Positions 33,923-42,595 of a DNA stretch of 64,000 nucleotides are shown in pieces; the first letter of the stretch is position 1; the number at the start of each line of letters is the position of its first letter. Below the pieces are notes generated by a model. It did not search any database, was not told the DNA's origin, and was given only the letters and a program-made list of their open reading frames with translations. The position numbers and the translations under genes are program-made. The DNA is from Oceanomicrobium pacificus (GTDB taxonomy: Bacteria > Pseudomonadota > Alphaproteobacteria > Rhodobacterales > Rhodobacteraceae), in assembly GCF_009833495.1 (NCBI RefSeq), contig NZ_WUWG01000008.1, positions 1 through 64,000 on the forward strand, read 5' to 3'.

Positions 33923-35854
33923 ATGGCCGGCGACGAGAAACCAGACACGGAATTGGCACAGGCAGCTGCCGCACCGCTCGATGAAGAGGGGAAACCGGCT
34001 GCGCCCGACGGTCTGACCGGTCACCGACTGATCCGGGACTATGTCCGCAAGCTCGACAATTCGCCGGGCGTCTACCGGATGCTCGATGCGCAGGGCGCGG
34101 TGCTCTATGTCGGCAAGGCGCGCAACCTGAAGAAACGCGTATCCTCCTATGCCAAGCCCACGGGCCACAGCGCGCGGATCGGGCGGATGATCACCGCCAC
34201 CGCCGGGATGATGTTCCTGACAACGCGGACGGAAACCGAGGCGCTGCTTCTGGAGCAGAACCTCATCAAGCAGCTGAAGCCGCGCTACAATGTGCTGTTG
34301 CGCGACGACAAGAGCTTTCCCAACATCCTGCTGACCACCGACCACGAATATCCGCAGGCCAAGAAACATCGCGGCGCGCGCAAGGCGAAGGGCGACTATT
34401 TCGGCCCATTCGCATCGGCCGGCGCGGTGAACCGGACGCTGAACCAGCTCCAGAAGGCGTTTCTTTTGCGCAACTGCACCGACTCGATGTTCGAGAGCCG
34501 CACGCGCCCTTGCCTGCAATACCAGATCAAGCGCTGCGCCGCGCCTTGCGTCGGTCTGGTGTCGCCCGGCGACTATGGTGCATTGGTCGATGATGCGCGG
34601 CGGTTCCTGACGGGCAAATCGACCAAGGTGCAGGCCACGCTTGCAGCCGAGATGGCAGAGGCCAGCGCCGCGATGGAGTTCGAACGCGCCGCGGCGCTGC
34701 GCGACCGCATCAAGGCGCTGACACAGGTGCAGGGCGCGCAGGGCATCAACCCGCGCGGGGTGGCCGAGGCCGATATCGTCGCGCTCCATGCGGAGGGGGG
34801 TCAGGCCTGCGTGCAGGTCTTCTTCATCCGTGCACACCAGAACTGGGGCAACCGCGCCTATTTCCCGCGCATGGTGGCCGATGCCGAACCGGGCGAGGTG
34901 CTGGAGGCATTCCTGGCCCAGTTCTACGCCACAAAGACGCCGCCGCGCATGGTCCTGACCAATGCCCCGCCCGACAATGCCGACCTGCTGGCCGAGGCGC
35001 TCACCGCCAAGCGCGAGCGCCGTGTCGTCATTGCCGTGCCGCAGCGCGGCGAGAAGCGCGAACTGGTGGAAAATGCCGAACGCAACGCGCGCGAGGCGCT
35101 GGCCCGCCGCATGGCCGAGAGCGCGAGCCAGCGGAAGCTCCTCGACGGTCTGGCTGAAGCCTTCGCGCTCGACACGCCGCCCGAGCGGATCGAGGTCTAT
35201 GACAACAGCCACATTCAGGGTGCGCACGCGGTCGGCGCGATGATCGTGGCCGGGCCCGATGGGTTCCGGAAATCGGACTATCGCAAGTTCAACATCAAGT
35301 CGCAGGACCTGACACCGGGCGACGATTTCGGGATGATGAAGGAAGTGCTCGACCGGCGCTTCCGCCGTCTTCTGAAGGAAGACCCCGACCGCAAGTCGGG
35401 CAATTGGCCCGACCTCTTGCTCATCGACGGCGGGGCCGGGCAAGTATCTGCCGTTGCGGCGGCGCTGGCCGAGCTCGGCGTGGAGGATGTCGCCATCGTC
35501 GGGGTTGCCAAGGGTGTGGACCGCAATGCCGGCAAGGAGGAGTTCCACCGCCCCGACGCACGGCCCTTCGCATTGCCGCATCGTTCGCCGGTCCTCTATT
35601 TCATTCAGCGGCTGCGCGACGAGGCGCACCGCTTTGCCATCGGCACCCACCGCGCGAAACGGTCGAAAGCGATCGGCGCATCGCCGCTCGACGAGGTGCC
35701 GGGCGTGGGCGCGACCCGCAAACGTGCGCTGCTGGCCCATTTCGGTTCGGCCAAGGCCGTGTCCCGCGCGGCACTGGCCGACCTGACGGCGGTGGACGGG
35801 ATCTCCCAGGCGATGGCCGAGACCATCTACAACCACTTTCATGCCGAGGGGTGA
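33923..35854 (+). CDS. uvrC: excinuclease ABC subunit C
   Basis: A 643-residue nucleotide-excision-repair nuclease. The GIY-YIG domain ([31 protein letters not shown]) makes the 3' cut; a UVR motif near residues 230-265 ([36 protein letters not shown]) binds UvrB; the RNase-H-like C-terminal domain ([30 protein letters not shown]) makes the 5' cut; tandem helix-hairpin-helix elements close it ([28 protein letters not shown]). About 50 N-terminal residues are extra and low in complexity. First gene of uvrC-pgsA-moaD-moaE. Confidence 0.97.
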   Translation: MAGDEKPDTELAQAAAAPLDEEGKPAAPDGLTGHRLIRDYVRKLDNSPGVYRMLDAQGAVLYVGKARNLKKRVSSYAKPTGHSARIGRMITATAGMMFLTTRTETEALLLEQNLIKQLKPRYNVLLRDDKSFPNILLTTDHEYPQAKKHRGARKAKGDYFGPFASAGAVNRTLNQLQKAFLLRNCTDSMFESRTRPCLQYQIKRCAAPCVGLVSPGDYGALVDDARRFLTGKSTKVQATLAAEMAEASAAMEFERAAALRDRIKALTQVQGAQGINPRGVAEADIVALHAEGGQACVQVFFIRAHQNWGNRAYFPRMVADAEPGEVLEAFLAQFYATKTPPRMVLTNAPPDNADLLAEALTAKRERRVVIAVPQRGEKRELVENAERNAREALARRMAESASQRKLLDGLAEAFALDTPPERIEVYDNSHIQGAHAVGAMIVAGPDGFRKSDYRKFNIKSQDLTPGDDFGMMKEVLDRRFRRLLKEDPDRKSGNWPDLLLIDGGAGQVSAVAAALAELGVEDVAIVGVAKGVDRNAGKEEFHRPDARPFALPHRSPVLYFIQRLRDEAHRFAIGTHRAKRSKAIGASPLDEVPGVGATRKRALLAHFGSAKAVSRAALADLTAVDGISQAMAETIYNHFHAEG

Positions 35855-35951
35855 GGGGCGGCCGCGCATTCCGTGCTTCCCCCGCCACGGCCTGCCCGTT
35901 AAAACGGGCCGGACAGACGACTGACCAAGCGAGCCCATTGAAGGACGTGCC

Positions 35952-36620
35952 ATGCGGTGGACCATCCCCAATATCCTGACGGTCATCCGGCTCCTTGCGG
36001 CGCCGGCCGTGGCGCTCTCCTTTGCGGTTTTTCCGCGCCCCTTTGCCGATCTGCTGGCGGTGATCCTCTTCGTCGGGGCGGCGGTGACGGACTATCTCGA
36101 CGGCTATCTGGCGCGGCGCTTCGACTGGGGCACGAGTTTCGGCAAGATGCTCGACCCGATTGCCGACAAGGCGATGGTGATCATCGCGCTGACCGTGGTT
36201 GTGGGGGTCATGGGCATGACGCCGCTCATCATCGTGCCGGTCGCGGCGATCCTCCTGCGGGAAGTGTTCGTCTCCGGCCTGCGCGAGTTCCTCGGGGCCG
36301 ATGCGGCGCGGCTACAGGTCACCAAGCTCGCCAAATGGAAGACGACCGTCCAGATGATCGCGATTCCGGTTCTGATGGTGTCGAATCTGTTTGCATGGAT
36401 GGCGATCATGGCCTTCAACCAGTTGGGCGTGGAGGCCGGCGAAGCCGTCCTGTCCGGTGCCGCGCCCGATGATCTGGGGCTGCTCGCGGCGCACCAGCTT
36501 GCCAGCTGGACCCGCTGGCTGGGGCTGGCGATGCTGTGGATCGCGGCCGGACTGACGCTCGTCACCGGTTTTGACTATCTGCGCAAGGCCATGCCCTTCA
36601 TGCGCGAGCGGGAAGGGTAG
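35952..36620 (+). CDS. pgsA: CDP-diacylglycerol-glycerol-3-phosphate 3-phosphatidyltransferase
   Basis: A 222-residue membrane enzyme of phosphatidylglycerol synthesis. The CDP-alcohol phosphatidyltransferase motif is complete: D-Y-L-D-G-x2-A-R-x8-G-x3-D-x3-D, read as TDYLDGYLARRFDWG then KMLDPIADK. About five hydrophobic helices. It attaches glycerol-3-phosphate to CDP-diacylglycerol in the inner membrane. It is 97 bp downstream of uvrC and 5 bp upstream of moaD, so one transcript is likely. Confidence 0.95.
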   Translation: MRWTIPNILTVIRLLAAPAVALSFAVFPRPFADLLAVILFVGAAVTDYLDGYLARRFDWGTSFGKMLDPIADKAMVIIALTVVVGVMGMTPLIIVPVAAILLREVFVSGLREFLGADAARLQVTKLAKWKTTVQMIAIPVLMVSNLFAWMAIMAFNQLGVEAGEAVLSGAAPDDLGLLAAHQLASWTRWLGLAMLWIAAGLTLVTGFDYLRKAMPFMREREG

Positions 36621-36625
36621 GGGCG

Positions 36626-36871
36626 ATGCGGGTGCTCTATTTCGCCTGGATCCGCGAACGGATCGGCCTGTCGCAGGAAGAGGTCTCCTCCGACGCAGCA
36701 ACCGTGGCCGATCTGGTGGCGGAGTTGCGCGCGCGGGAAGAGCGTTACGACCTGGCCTTCTCCGACATGGCGTCGGTGCGGGTTGCTGTCGATCAGGAAC
36801 TGGCCGGGCTCGATGCGCCGCTCGACGGCGTGCGCGAGGTGGCCTTCTTCCCGCCGATGACCGGGGGCTGA
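36626..36871 (+). CDS. moaD: molybdopterin synthase small subunit MoaD
   Basis: An 81-residue ubiquitin-fold sulfur carrier ending in PPMTGG, whose terminal Gly is thiocarboxylated. With MoaE it puts the dithiolene sulfurs into precursor Z during molybdenum-cofactor synthesis. It begins VLYFAWIRERIGLSQEEV, typical of the family. One base separates it from moaE. Confidence 0.94.
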   Translation: MRVLYFAWIRERIGLSQEEVSSDAATVADLVAELRAREERYDLAFSDMASVRVAVDQELAGLDAPLDGVREVAFFPPMTGG

Positions 36872-36872
36872 G

Positions 36873-37322
36873 ATGGCTGTCCGGGTGCAGGAGGCGGATT
36901 TCGATCTCGGCACGGAAGTAGCGCGGCTGACCAGCGGCAACACTTCGATCGGCGCGCTCGTCACGTTCACCGGCCTCGTGCGCGACCTTGGCGGCGCCGA
37001 TGCGATCTCGGCGCTGGAACTGGAACATTACCCGGCCATGACAGCTGCTGCGCTGGAACGGATCGAGGCCGAGGCTTGCGCGCGCTGGGCGCTGCAGGAG
37101 AGCCTCATCATCCACCGCTACGGGCGGCTGGAGCCGGGCGCGCAGATCATGATGGTCGCGACCGCCGCACCGCATCGGGGCGATGCGTTCGCCGCGGCCG
37201 AGTTCCTGATGGACTTCCTGAAATCGCGCGCGCCCTTCTGGAAAAAGGAACACGGGGCTGACGGGGCCCGCTGGGTCGATGCCCGCGAAAGCGACGAAGC
37301 CGCCCTCAACCGCTGGACCTGA
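36873..37322 (+). CDS. moaE: molybdopterin synthase catalytic subunit MoaE
   Basis: A 149-residue subunit that binds the MoaD tail. Conserved stretches: GALVTFTGLVRD, LELEHYPAMTAAALERI, IIHRYGRLEPGAQIMMVATAAPHRGDAFAAAEFLMDFLKSRAPFWKKE; the Lys pair in the last stretch is the catalytic and Gly-Gly-contacting pair. Moco-dependent enzymes are not visible in the window, but moaB is at 49443. Confidence 0.95.
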   Translation: MAVRVQEADFDLGTEVARLTSGNTSIGALVTFTGLVRDLGGADAISALELEHYPAMTAAALERIEAEACARWALQESLIIHRYGRLEPGAQIMMVATAAPHRGDAFAAAEFLMDFLKSRAPFWKKEHGADGARWVDARESDEAALNRWT

Positions 37323-37423
37323 CCCTAGGTCAGCTTTTCCGTCAAAGCGTATCAATCCGCACATCGCCGGACCGGGTTCGGGCGCATACTGCACCTGTCC
37401 CCGATAAAGCGATGGTGTGAGAC

Positions 37424-37672
37424 ATGCGTAAGAATTTCCTGTTGGCCGGAACGGTTGCGGCAACCCTGATCCCGGCGGCCATTTTCGCGGAGCAGAAGCC
37501 CGCGACGGATGCCTGTCACGCGGCGGCCGAAGCGGCCAATGCGGTGGCTCTGCATATGGACGAAAACGGACATTGTGTGGTGGTTGCCAAGAGCAGCCGC
37601 TCGGCGGTGACCGCTGAACCGGCCGGCTATCCTGACCGGATGCCAGCCATGGTGGTGAATGTCGGTTTCTGA
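37424..37672 (+). CDS. small exported protein of unknown function
   Basis: An 82-residue protein with a Sec signal (MRKNFLLAGTVAATLIPAAIFA) and a mature part of about 60 residues holding two Cys (DACHAA, GHCVVV), which could form one disulfide. GTGAGACATGCG gives only a weak ribosome site. No family recognised; periplasmic location follows from the signal. Confidence 0.65.
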   Translation: MRKNFLLAGTVAATLIPAAIFAEQKPATDACHAAAEAANAVALHMDENGHCVVVAKSSRSAVTAEPAGYPDRMPAMVVNVGF

Positions 37673-37777
37673 CAGATGATGCGGCGGGCCGGCCGGCCCG
37701 CCTGATGCGACGCGCGTGTGTATTGCGTCGCCTGCAGGACAGCGAACCTGTCCGGATCGCGCGGCGCGCGTGGGCGT

Positions 37778-38104
37778 TCAGTTGCCCTCGCGTGCCGCCA
37801 GCGCGTGATTCGCGGCTTCAAGTTCGCGGCGGACCGATCCGAGCGTCTCGAACGTGGCGGCCAGTTCGGCCTCTGTCTGGCTCAGCTTCTTGTGCAGGTC
37901 CACTTCGACCGAGACGAGTTTCGCCTCGGCCATTTTCTGCGCTTCCTCGGCGGCAAGCAGACGCGCCGCCATGTCGCCCTGCGCCGACGGGTCACCCCGG
38001 TTGGCGCGGTTGAGGCGGCTGAACATCCACCGCAGGCACCATCCGACAAGAACCGCCAGGAACAGGGTTCCGGCAATGGTGTAGGTCAGGGCCGTGCTGT
38101 CCAT
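37778..38104 (-). CDS. membrane-anchored coiled-coil protein
   Basis: A 108-residue protein with one N-terminal helix (YTIAGTLFLAVLVGWCLRWMF), then about 65 residues of heptad-rich helix (AARLLAAEEAQKMAEAKLVSVEVDLHKKLSQTEAELAATFETL). It starts on the last base of the OmpA-family gene's stop (TGATG), so the two are translated together. The basic residues after the helix suggest a cytosolic coiled coil. Possible partner or organiser of the OmpA-like protein; not recognised otherwise. Confidence 0.72.
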   Translation of the reverse strand: MDSTALTYTIAGTLFLAVLVGWCLRWMFSRLNRANRGDPSAQGDMAARLLAAEEAQKMAEAKLVSVEVDLHKKLSQTEAELAATFETLGSVRRELEAANHALAAREGN

Positions 38105-40155
38105 CAGTTGCTCTCCGTCTGTGTGTCGTCCGTCGTCGCGTCGCTATCTTCTGCCGCGGCGGTGTCCGCATCCGCGTCCCCGGCGTCTGTTTCCGAGCCG
38201 TCCCCGCCATCGTCCGACCCGTCTGCACCATCCGCTTCTGCACCATCCGCTTCGGCAGCATCGGCTTCCGCCGCCGGATCGGTGCCGCCGGTGACGTCCG
38301 TATCGGCCGCGTCTCCTCCGTCGGCATCCCCTTCCGGGTCATCCTCGATCAGGGTGAACTCGATCCGGCGGTTGATCTGGCGGCCTTCCTCGGTGCCATT
38401 GTCGGCGATCGGCACCGCCTCGCCATAACCCTTGGCGGTCATCGAGCTTGTCGGCACCTCGCGCTCCAGAAGCGCGTCGAGCACCGCGTCGGCGCGGCGC
38501 TGGCTCAGCGCCTGGTTCGACAGTTCGCCACCCTGGCTGTCCGTGTGGCCGGCCACCTCGAACGGTGCGCCGGGGCAGAGCCGCAGAACGGCGGCGATCT
38601 CGTCGATCACCTGCTGGCTTTCCGCGTCGATCTCGTCGGACGAGGGGGCGAAGGTGATCTGCCGGACGTTCAGGATCTCCTCGATCAGCAATCCGCAATC
38701 GGTCTGGTCGGGCTGGGCTTCCTCGACCACCAGCGCGGGGTCGAAGACGACCGAGGTGGTGAAGCGCGCGTCGGCCCCGAGCCGCAGGCGCAGCACGTCC
38801 GACATTTCCTCGTCGATCGATTCGCTCGCGGACCGGCCCGACACGGACACATTGCCCGGCGTCACGATCAGCTGGCCGGAATTCAGGAGCGACAGGGCTT
38901 CGATCCCGCTCAGCACCCGCCCGGGCCAACCGGCGGGCATGTCGGCGATCACCCGGGTCCGGTCCTCGACCTGGCCGAAGCCGAAGAGCGAGGCGGCATA
39001 GGTCTCGACCGCCTTCTGGCTCATGCTGTCCTGGATCGAACCGCGCAGGATGACCGTGCGCTCGGGCGTCAGTTCGGCCACGAAGGTCGGCACCGACACG
39101 CGTCCGCCGGGATTGGTGGAATCCTCCGGCTCGGGCAGCGTGGCCGACAGAGAGAAGAGCGGCGGCAGCGCGGCGCGCAGGTCTTCGGTCACCTGCGCAA
39201 ATTCATCGGGATCGGCGCCGAGCGGCCCGTCGAGCACCACATCCGTGTCGCGGAAGGTGATGCTGCCCCCGCCGAGCGATTTGACCGCCGAGATGCCGAG
39301 CCCGACTGCCTGCGGCCAGAGCGGCGTCGGGGCGCCAAGACCCACCCGGCAGGCGGGCGGGGCGAGCGTGCCTTCGCCGGCAGCCGTGCGCAGGATACGG
39401 TTGCGGCCCTCTTCGGTGAGCGCGACACAGGGCGCCAGTTCGCCGGTCCCGTCCTCCAGCCTGTAGGTCAGTTCGAACGGGGTGATGACCGGCCGCGGGG
39501 CCGAGATATTGAGCGCCAGTTCCACCGATTCGGGCCGCAAGCCGTTCAGCTTTGCCGACAGGTCGCGCCGCTCGGCGTCCGACAGGGCCACAGCGGAGAC
39601 GATGACCCGCCCCGGCGTGATGCTGATCTTGGTGCGGTCCAGTTCGGCCAGAAGCTGGAGGCCGAAATCGAGGCTGTCGCCCCAGCCGTCCGGCACGTCA
39701 TATTGCGCCTCGTCGAGCATGTCGGTCACGTCGGAACTGCCGAGCGCATCGAGCGCGGACATGACCGGTCCGCGGCCATTGTCGGTCGGCACCAGCCCGA
39801 TCAGCGACACTTCATTGAGGTTGCGCAGGATTTCCAGCGTGAATTCGGGGACATCCGTGTCCACTTTCGGCGCAATCGTCACCTCGTCGACGATCCGCCG
39901 CGCGCTGACAAGCTGCAGGGCGATTTCGCGGGCGCGGAAGCGGCGCCCCTCATCCTGCGCCTCGCCGCTCAGCCGGACAATGGACCCGTCGGTGTCGACC
40001 TTGGCCCAATCCTCGCCGGCGGCGCGCAGCGCGGTGGTGATGCGCGCCTGTGTCGTCGTCTCGATATGGGCGACCGTGCGGGTCGCGATATAGTTCGCGG
40101 CCAGCGCACACAGGGCCAGCGACACGAGGGCAAAGAGCGGAGCGATGAAACGCAT
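38104..40155 (-). CDS. OmpA-family protein with BON-type repeats and acidic tail
   Basis: A 683-residue envelope protein. An N-terminal helix (residues about 4-25) anchors it; residues about 30-440 contain several BON-like repeats (for example VDTDGSIVRLSGEAQDEGRRFRAREIALQL); residues about 490-603 are an OmpA-type peptidoglycan-binding domain (ITFAPSSDEIDAES, FEVAGHTDSQGGELSNQALSQRRADAVLDALLE, NRRIEFTL). The last 80 residues are Asp/Glu/Ala/Gly-rich and contain no Lys or Arg. Probably links envelope and peptidoglycan. Overlaps the coiled-coil gene by one base. Confidence 0.88.
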   Translation of the reverse strand: MRFIAPLFALVSLALCALAANYIATRTVAHIETTTQARITTALRAAGEDWAKVDTDGSIVRLSGEAQDEGRRFRAREIALQLVSARRIVDEVTIAPKVDTDVPEFTLEILRNLNEVSLIGLVPTDNGRGPVMSALDALGSSDVTDMLDEAQYDVPDGWGDSLDFGLQLLAELDRTKISITPGRVIVSAVALSDAERRDLSAKLNGLRPESVELALNISAPRPVITPFELTYRLEDGTGELAPCVALTEEGRNRILRTAAGEGTLAPPACRVGLGAPTPLWPQAVGLGISAVKSLGGGSITFRDTDVVLDGPLGADPDEFAQVTEDLRAALPPLFSLSATLPEPEDSTNPGGRVSVPTFVAELTPERTVILRGSIQDSMSQKAVETYAASLFGFGQVEDRTRVIADMPAGWPGRVLSGIEALSLLNSGQLIVTPGNVSVSGRSASESIDEEMSDVLRLRLGADARFTTSVVFDPALVVEEAQPDQTDCGLLIEEILNVRQITFAPSSDEIDAESQQVIDEIAAVLRLCPGAPFEVAGHTDSQGGELSNQALSQRRADAVLDALLEREVPTSSMTAKGYGEAVPIADNGTEEGRQINRRIEFTLIEDDPEGDADGGDAADTDVTGGTDPAAEADAAEADGAEADGADGSDDGGDGSETDAGDADADTAAAEDSDATTDDTQTESN

Positions 40156-40241
40156 GGAATCTCGATCTGGGTCAGTCCAATCGCGCGGACACTATGAGAA
40201 GCCCCCCCGAGGTTCAAGCAACCTGCGGTCCCGCGATCGCG

Positions 40242-41231
40242 TTACAGCAATCCGGCGCCGATGAAGAGCAGGGCCGGGATCAGCCCGGCGGTGCGGTTGG
40301 TGCGGAAGAGCCGCAGGCAGGTTGCCGGGTCGTTGATCCGCAGGCCCGACAATTGCCAGGCTAGGTGCCAGCCGAAGCCCCATGCTGCGGCCAGTCCGAC
40401 AAGGGCGGGCACGACGCGGCCGTCCGGGATGGTCACGCCGAGCACGGCCACACCCATCAGCGTGACGGAGACCACGAGGAACAGAAAAAGCCATCGCGGC
40501 GTGTTGTCGGCAAAGAGCCGTGCGGTCGACTTGACCCCGATCAGCGCGTCATCCTCCCGGTCCTGATGCGCATAGATCGTGTCATAGAAGAGCGTCCATG
40601 CAATCGCCGAGAGGTAAAGCGTCAGCGGCGCCCAGGACAGGCTGCCCGCATGGGCCGCCCAGCCGACAAGGATGCCCCAGTTGAACGCGATACCGAGGAA
40701 CACCTGTGGCCACCATGTGAATCGCTTTGCAAAGGGATAGATCGCGACCGGTCCGAGCGCGGCGATGCCGAGTGCGATCGTGAACGGGTTGAACGTCAGA
40801 AGAATCATGAAGGCCAGAAGCGCCTGCGCGGCCATCCAGACAAGTGCAGCCTTCGGGGACACCTGCCCGGACGGCAGCGGGCGCGAGCGCGTCCGCTCCA
40901 CCGCGCCGTCGATATGGCGGTCGGTATAGTCATTCCATGTGCAGCCCGCGCCGCGCATCAGGAACGCGCCCGGCACACAGGCCAGCGCCACCCAGAGGTC
41001 GCTCCAGCCGGCCGATCCGGGATTGGCCATCAGCGCAAGCCCCAACCCCCACCAACAGGGCAGGAGCAGCAGCCACGTGCCGATCGGCCGGTCGGCGCGG
41101 GACAGGCGCAGATAGGGCCGCGACCATGCCGGACACCAGCGGTCGACCCAATTGTCGGGCGGTGCATCGGCAACCTGCCCATCGGCCCTTCCATCCGGCT
41201 GGCTGTCTGGCATAGTTTCTGGCGACGTCAT
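40242..41231 (-). CDS. ubiA: 4-hydroxybenzoate polyprenyltransferase
   Basis: A 329-residue membrane enzyme of ubiquinone synthesis. The two Asp-rich prenyl-diphosphate sites are GCTWNDYTDRHIDGAVERTRSRPL and YDTIYAHQDREDDALIGVKST; about eight helices. It prenylates 4-hydroxybenzoate. The start is uncertain: ATG at 41231 nearly touches the divergent rsmE start, and ATG at 41213 is an alternative. The first 45 residues are hydrophilic and poorly conserved. COQ9, also for ubiquinone, is at 59951. Confidence 0.95.
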   Translation of the reverse strand: MTSPETMPDSQPDGRADGQVADAPPDNWVDRWCPAWSRPYLRLSRADRPIGTWLLLLPCWWGLGLALMANPGSAGWSDLWVALACVPGAFLMRGAGCTWNDYTDRHIDGAVERTRSRPLPSGQVSPKAALVWMAAQALLAFMILLTFNPFTIALGIAALGPVAIYPFAKRFTWWPQVFLGIAFNWGILVGWAAHAGSLSWAPLTLYLSAIAWTLFYDTIYAHQDREDDALIGVKSTARLFADNTPRWLFLFLVVSVTLMGVAVLGVTIPDGRVVPALVGLAAAWGFGWHLAWQLSGLRINDPATCLRLFRTNRTAGLIPALLFIGAGLL

Positions 41232-41243
41232 GGAGTGTCCGAC

Positions 41244-41990
41244 TTGTCCGATTATCATACTGCGACCCGCGCCCGGATCCGGCTCTTTGTGGACGCCCCC
41301 CTGTCGGGCGGTCAACAGGTAATGCTGACGCGCGATCAGGCCCACTATCTGTTCGGCGTGATGCGGCAGGGGGTGGGCGCGCCGGTTCTGCTCTTCAACG
41401 GGCGTGACGGCGAATGGCGGGCCAAGGTGGCCGAAGCCGGCAAACGCGCGGGCCGGCTCGATGTGGTGGAGCAGACAGCAGCACAGGCGCTGCCCCCTGA
41501 TTTCTGGCTCGTGTTCGCGCCGATCAAGAAGGCCCGCACCGATTTCATCGTGGAGAAAGCCTGCGAACTCGGGATGCGGCGGATCCAGCCGGTCTTTACC
41601 GCCTATACCAACAGCGAGCGGCTGCGCCGCGATCGGTTGCAGGCCCATGTGGTGGAAGCGGCTGAGCAATGCGGCGGCACGTTCGTGCCAGATGTGGCGG
41701 AGCCGGTGAAATTCGAGCGGCTGCTCGCCGACTGGCCGGAAGGGCGCCAGATCGTCTTTTGCGACGAGAGCCGCGATGCCCGCCCGATGGCGGAGGCCGT
41801 CGCCGGCCTCACCGGGCCGGCGGCGGTGCTGATCGGTCCCGAGGGCGGCTTTTCGGCTCAGGAAGCGGCGCGGCTGCGGGCGCGGGACGATGTGATCCCG
41901 GTGACGCTCGGTCCCCGCATCCTGCGCGCTGACACGGCCGCGGCCGCGGCGCTGGCGATCCTCCAATCGGTGGCGGGGGACTGGCGATGA
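41244..41990 (+). CDS. rsmE: 16S rRNA (uracil(1498)-N(3))-methyltransferase
   Basis: A 248-residue SPOUT methyltransferase. The N-terminal PUA-like domain has IRLFVDAPLSGGQQVMLTRDQAHYLFGVMR; the SPOUT knot region has KKARTDFIVEKACELGMRRIQPVFTAYTNSERLRRDRLQ, EAAEQCGG, IGPEGGFSAQEAARLR and LGPRILRADTAAAAALAILQ. It methylates U1498 of 16S rRNA. I place the start at the TTG at 41244, which has GGAG 8 nt before it; GTG at 41235 is possible. The stop overlaps the next gene (ATGA). Confidence 0.93.
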   Translation: MSDYHTATRARIRLFVDAPLSGGQQVMLTRDQAHYLFGVMRQGVGAPVLLFNGRDGEWRAKVAEAGKRAGRLDVVEQTAAQALPPDFWLVFAPIKKARTDFIVEKACELGMRRIQPVFTAYTNSERLRRDRLQAHVVEAAEQCGGTFVPDVAEPVKFERLLADWPEGRQIVFCDESRDARPMAEAVAGLTGPAAVLIGPEGGFSAQEAARLRARDDVIPVTLGPRILRADTAAAAALAILQSVAGDWR

Positions 41991-42523
41991 GTTTCGTCCG
42001 GCCAGAGGTCGCGGCGCTGGCCCGCCGGCACCGCATGACGATCCTCTTCGGACTGCTGACCGCGCTCGGCCTCTGGGGGCTTCTGGGCGCCGTCCTGCGC
42101 GGGCAGGAGGTCTGGATGCTGATCTGGGGGGCGCTGGCGCTCGGGGGCGCCGTCGCGGCCATCGGGGCTTTCCAGCGCGCCCGGTTCGTGGGCGAGGGCG
42201 CAGGCTGGGGCCGCGTTCTGCTCGATGAAAGCCTGCTTGGCTATCTTGGCCCCGAGGGCAGCAGTTTCATCGATATCGACGACATCACCCGCGTGGATTT
42301 CGCGCCCGCACAGCGCGGCGCCGGTCACTGGGTCCTGCGCGGCAAGAGCGGTGTTCAGTTGCGTATTCCGGCCCGGGTGGAGGGCGGCGAGCAACTGTTC
42401 GACGCGCTTGCGCAACTGCCCGGTCTCAGCGTGCCGAAACTTCTGGCCGCGCCCGACACGGCCAGCCGGGTGCCCATCGCCGTCTGGCAGAAGCCCCGCC
42501 CGCAGATCGAACGTCTGCACTGA
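41987..42523 (+). CDS. two-helix membrane protein of unknown function
   Basis: A 178-residue protein with two close N-terminal helices (residues about 18-37 and 43-62), then a soluble domain of about 115 residues including LDESLLGYLGPEGSSFIDIDDITRVDF and WVLRGKSGVQLRIPARVEGGEQLFDALAQLPG, which looks like a PH-type or DUF-type beta domain. It shares ATGA with rsmE and is 72 bp ahead of the glutamate-cysteine ligase. Function unknown. Confidence 0.8.
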   Translation: MSFVRPEVAALARRHRMTILFGLLTALGLWGLLGAVLRGQEVWMLIWGALALGGAVAAIGAFQRARFVGEGAGWGRVLLDESLLGYLGPEGSSFIDIDDITRVDFAPAQRGAGHWVLRGKSGVQLRIPARVEGGEQLFDALAQLPGLSVPKLLAAPDTASRVPIAVWQKPRPQIERLH

Positions 42524-42595
42524 TCCGCGGCCTTGCGTCCCGCGCGGCGCGGCACTAAGTCGGAAGTTCATCCGTGGCCAACCGGGAGCCTTGCC

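Noticed and set aside
33830-35986. 718-codon frame on the minus strand
   Set aside because: Antisense of uvrC; no recognisable domain.
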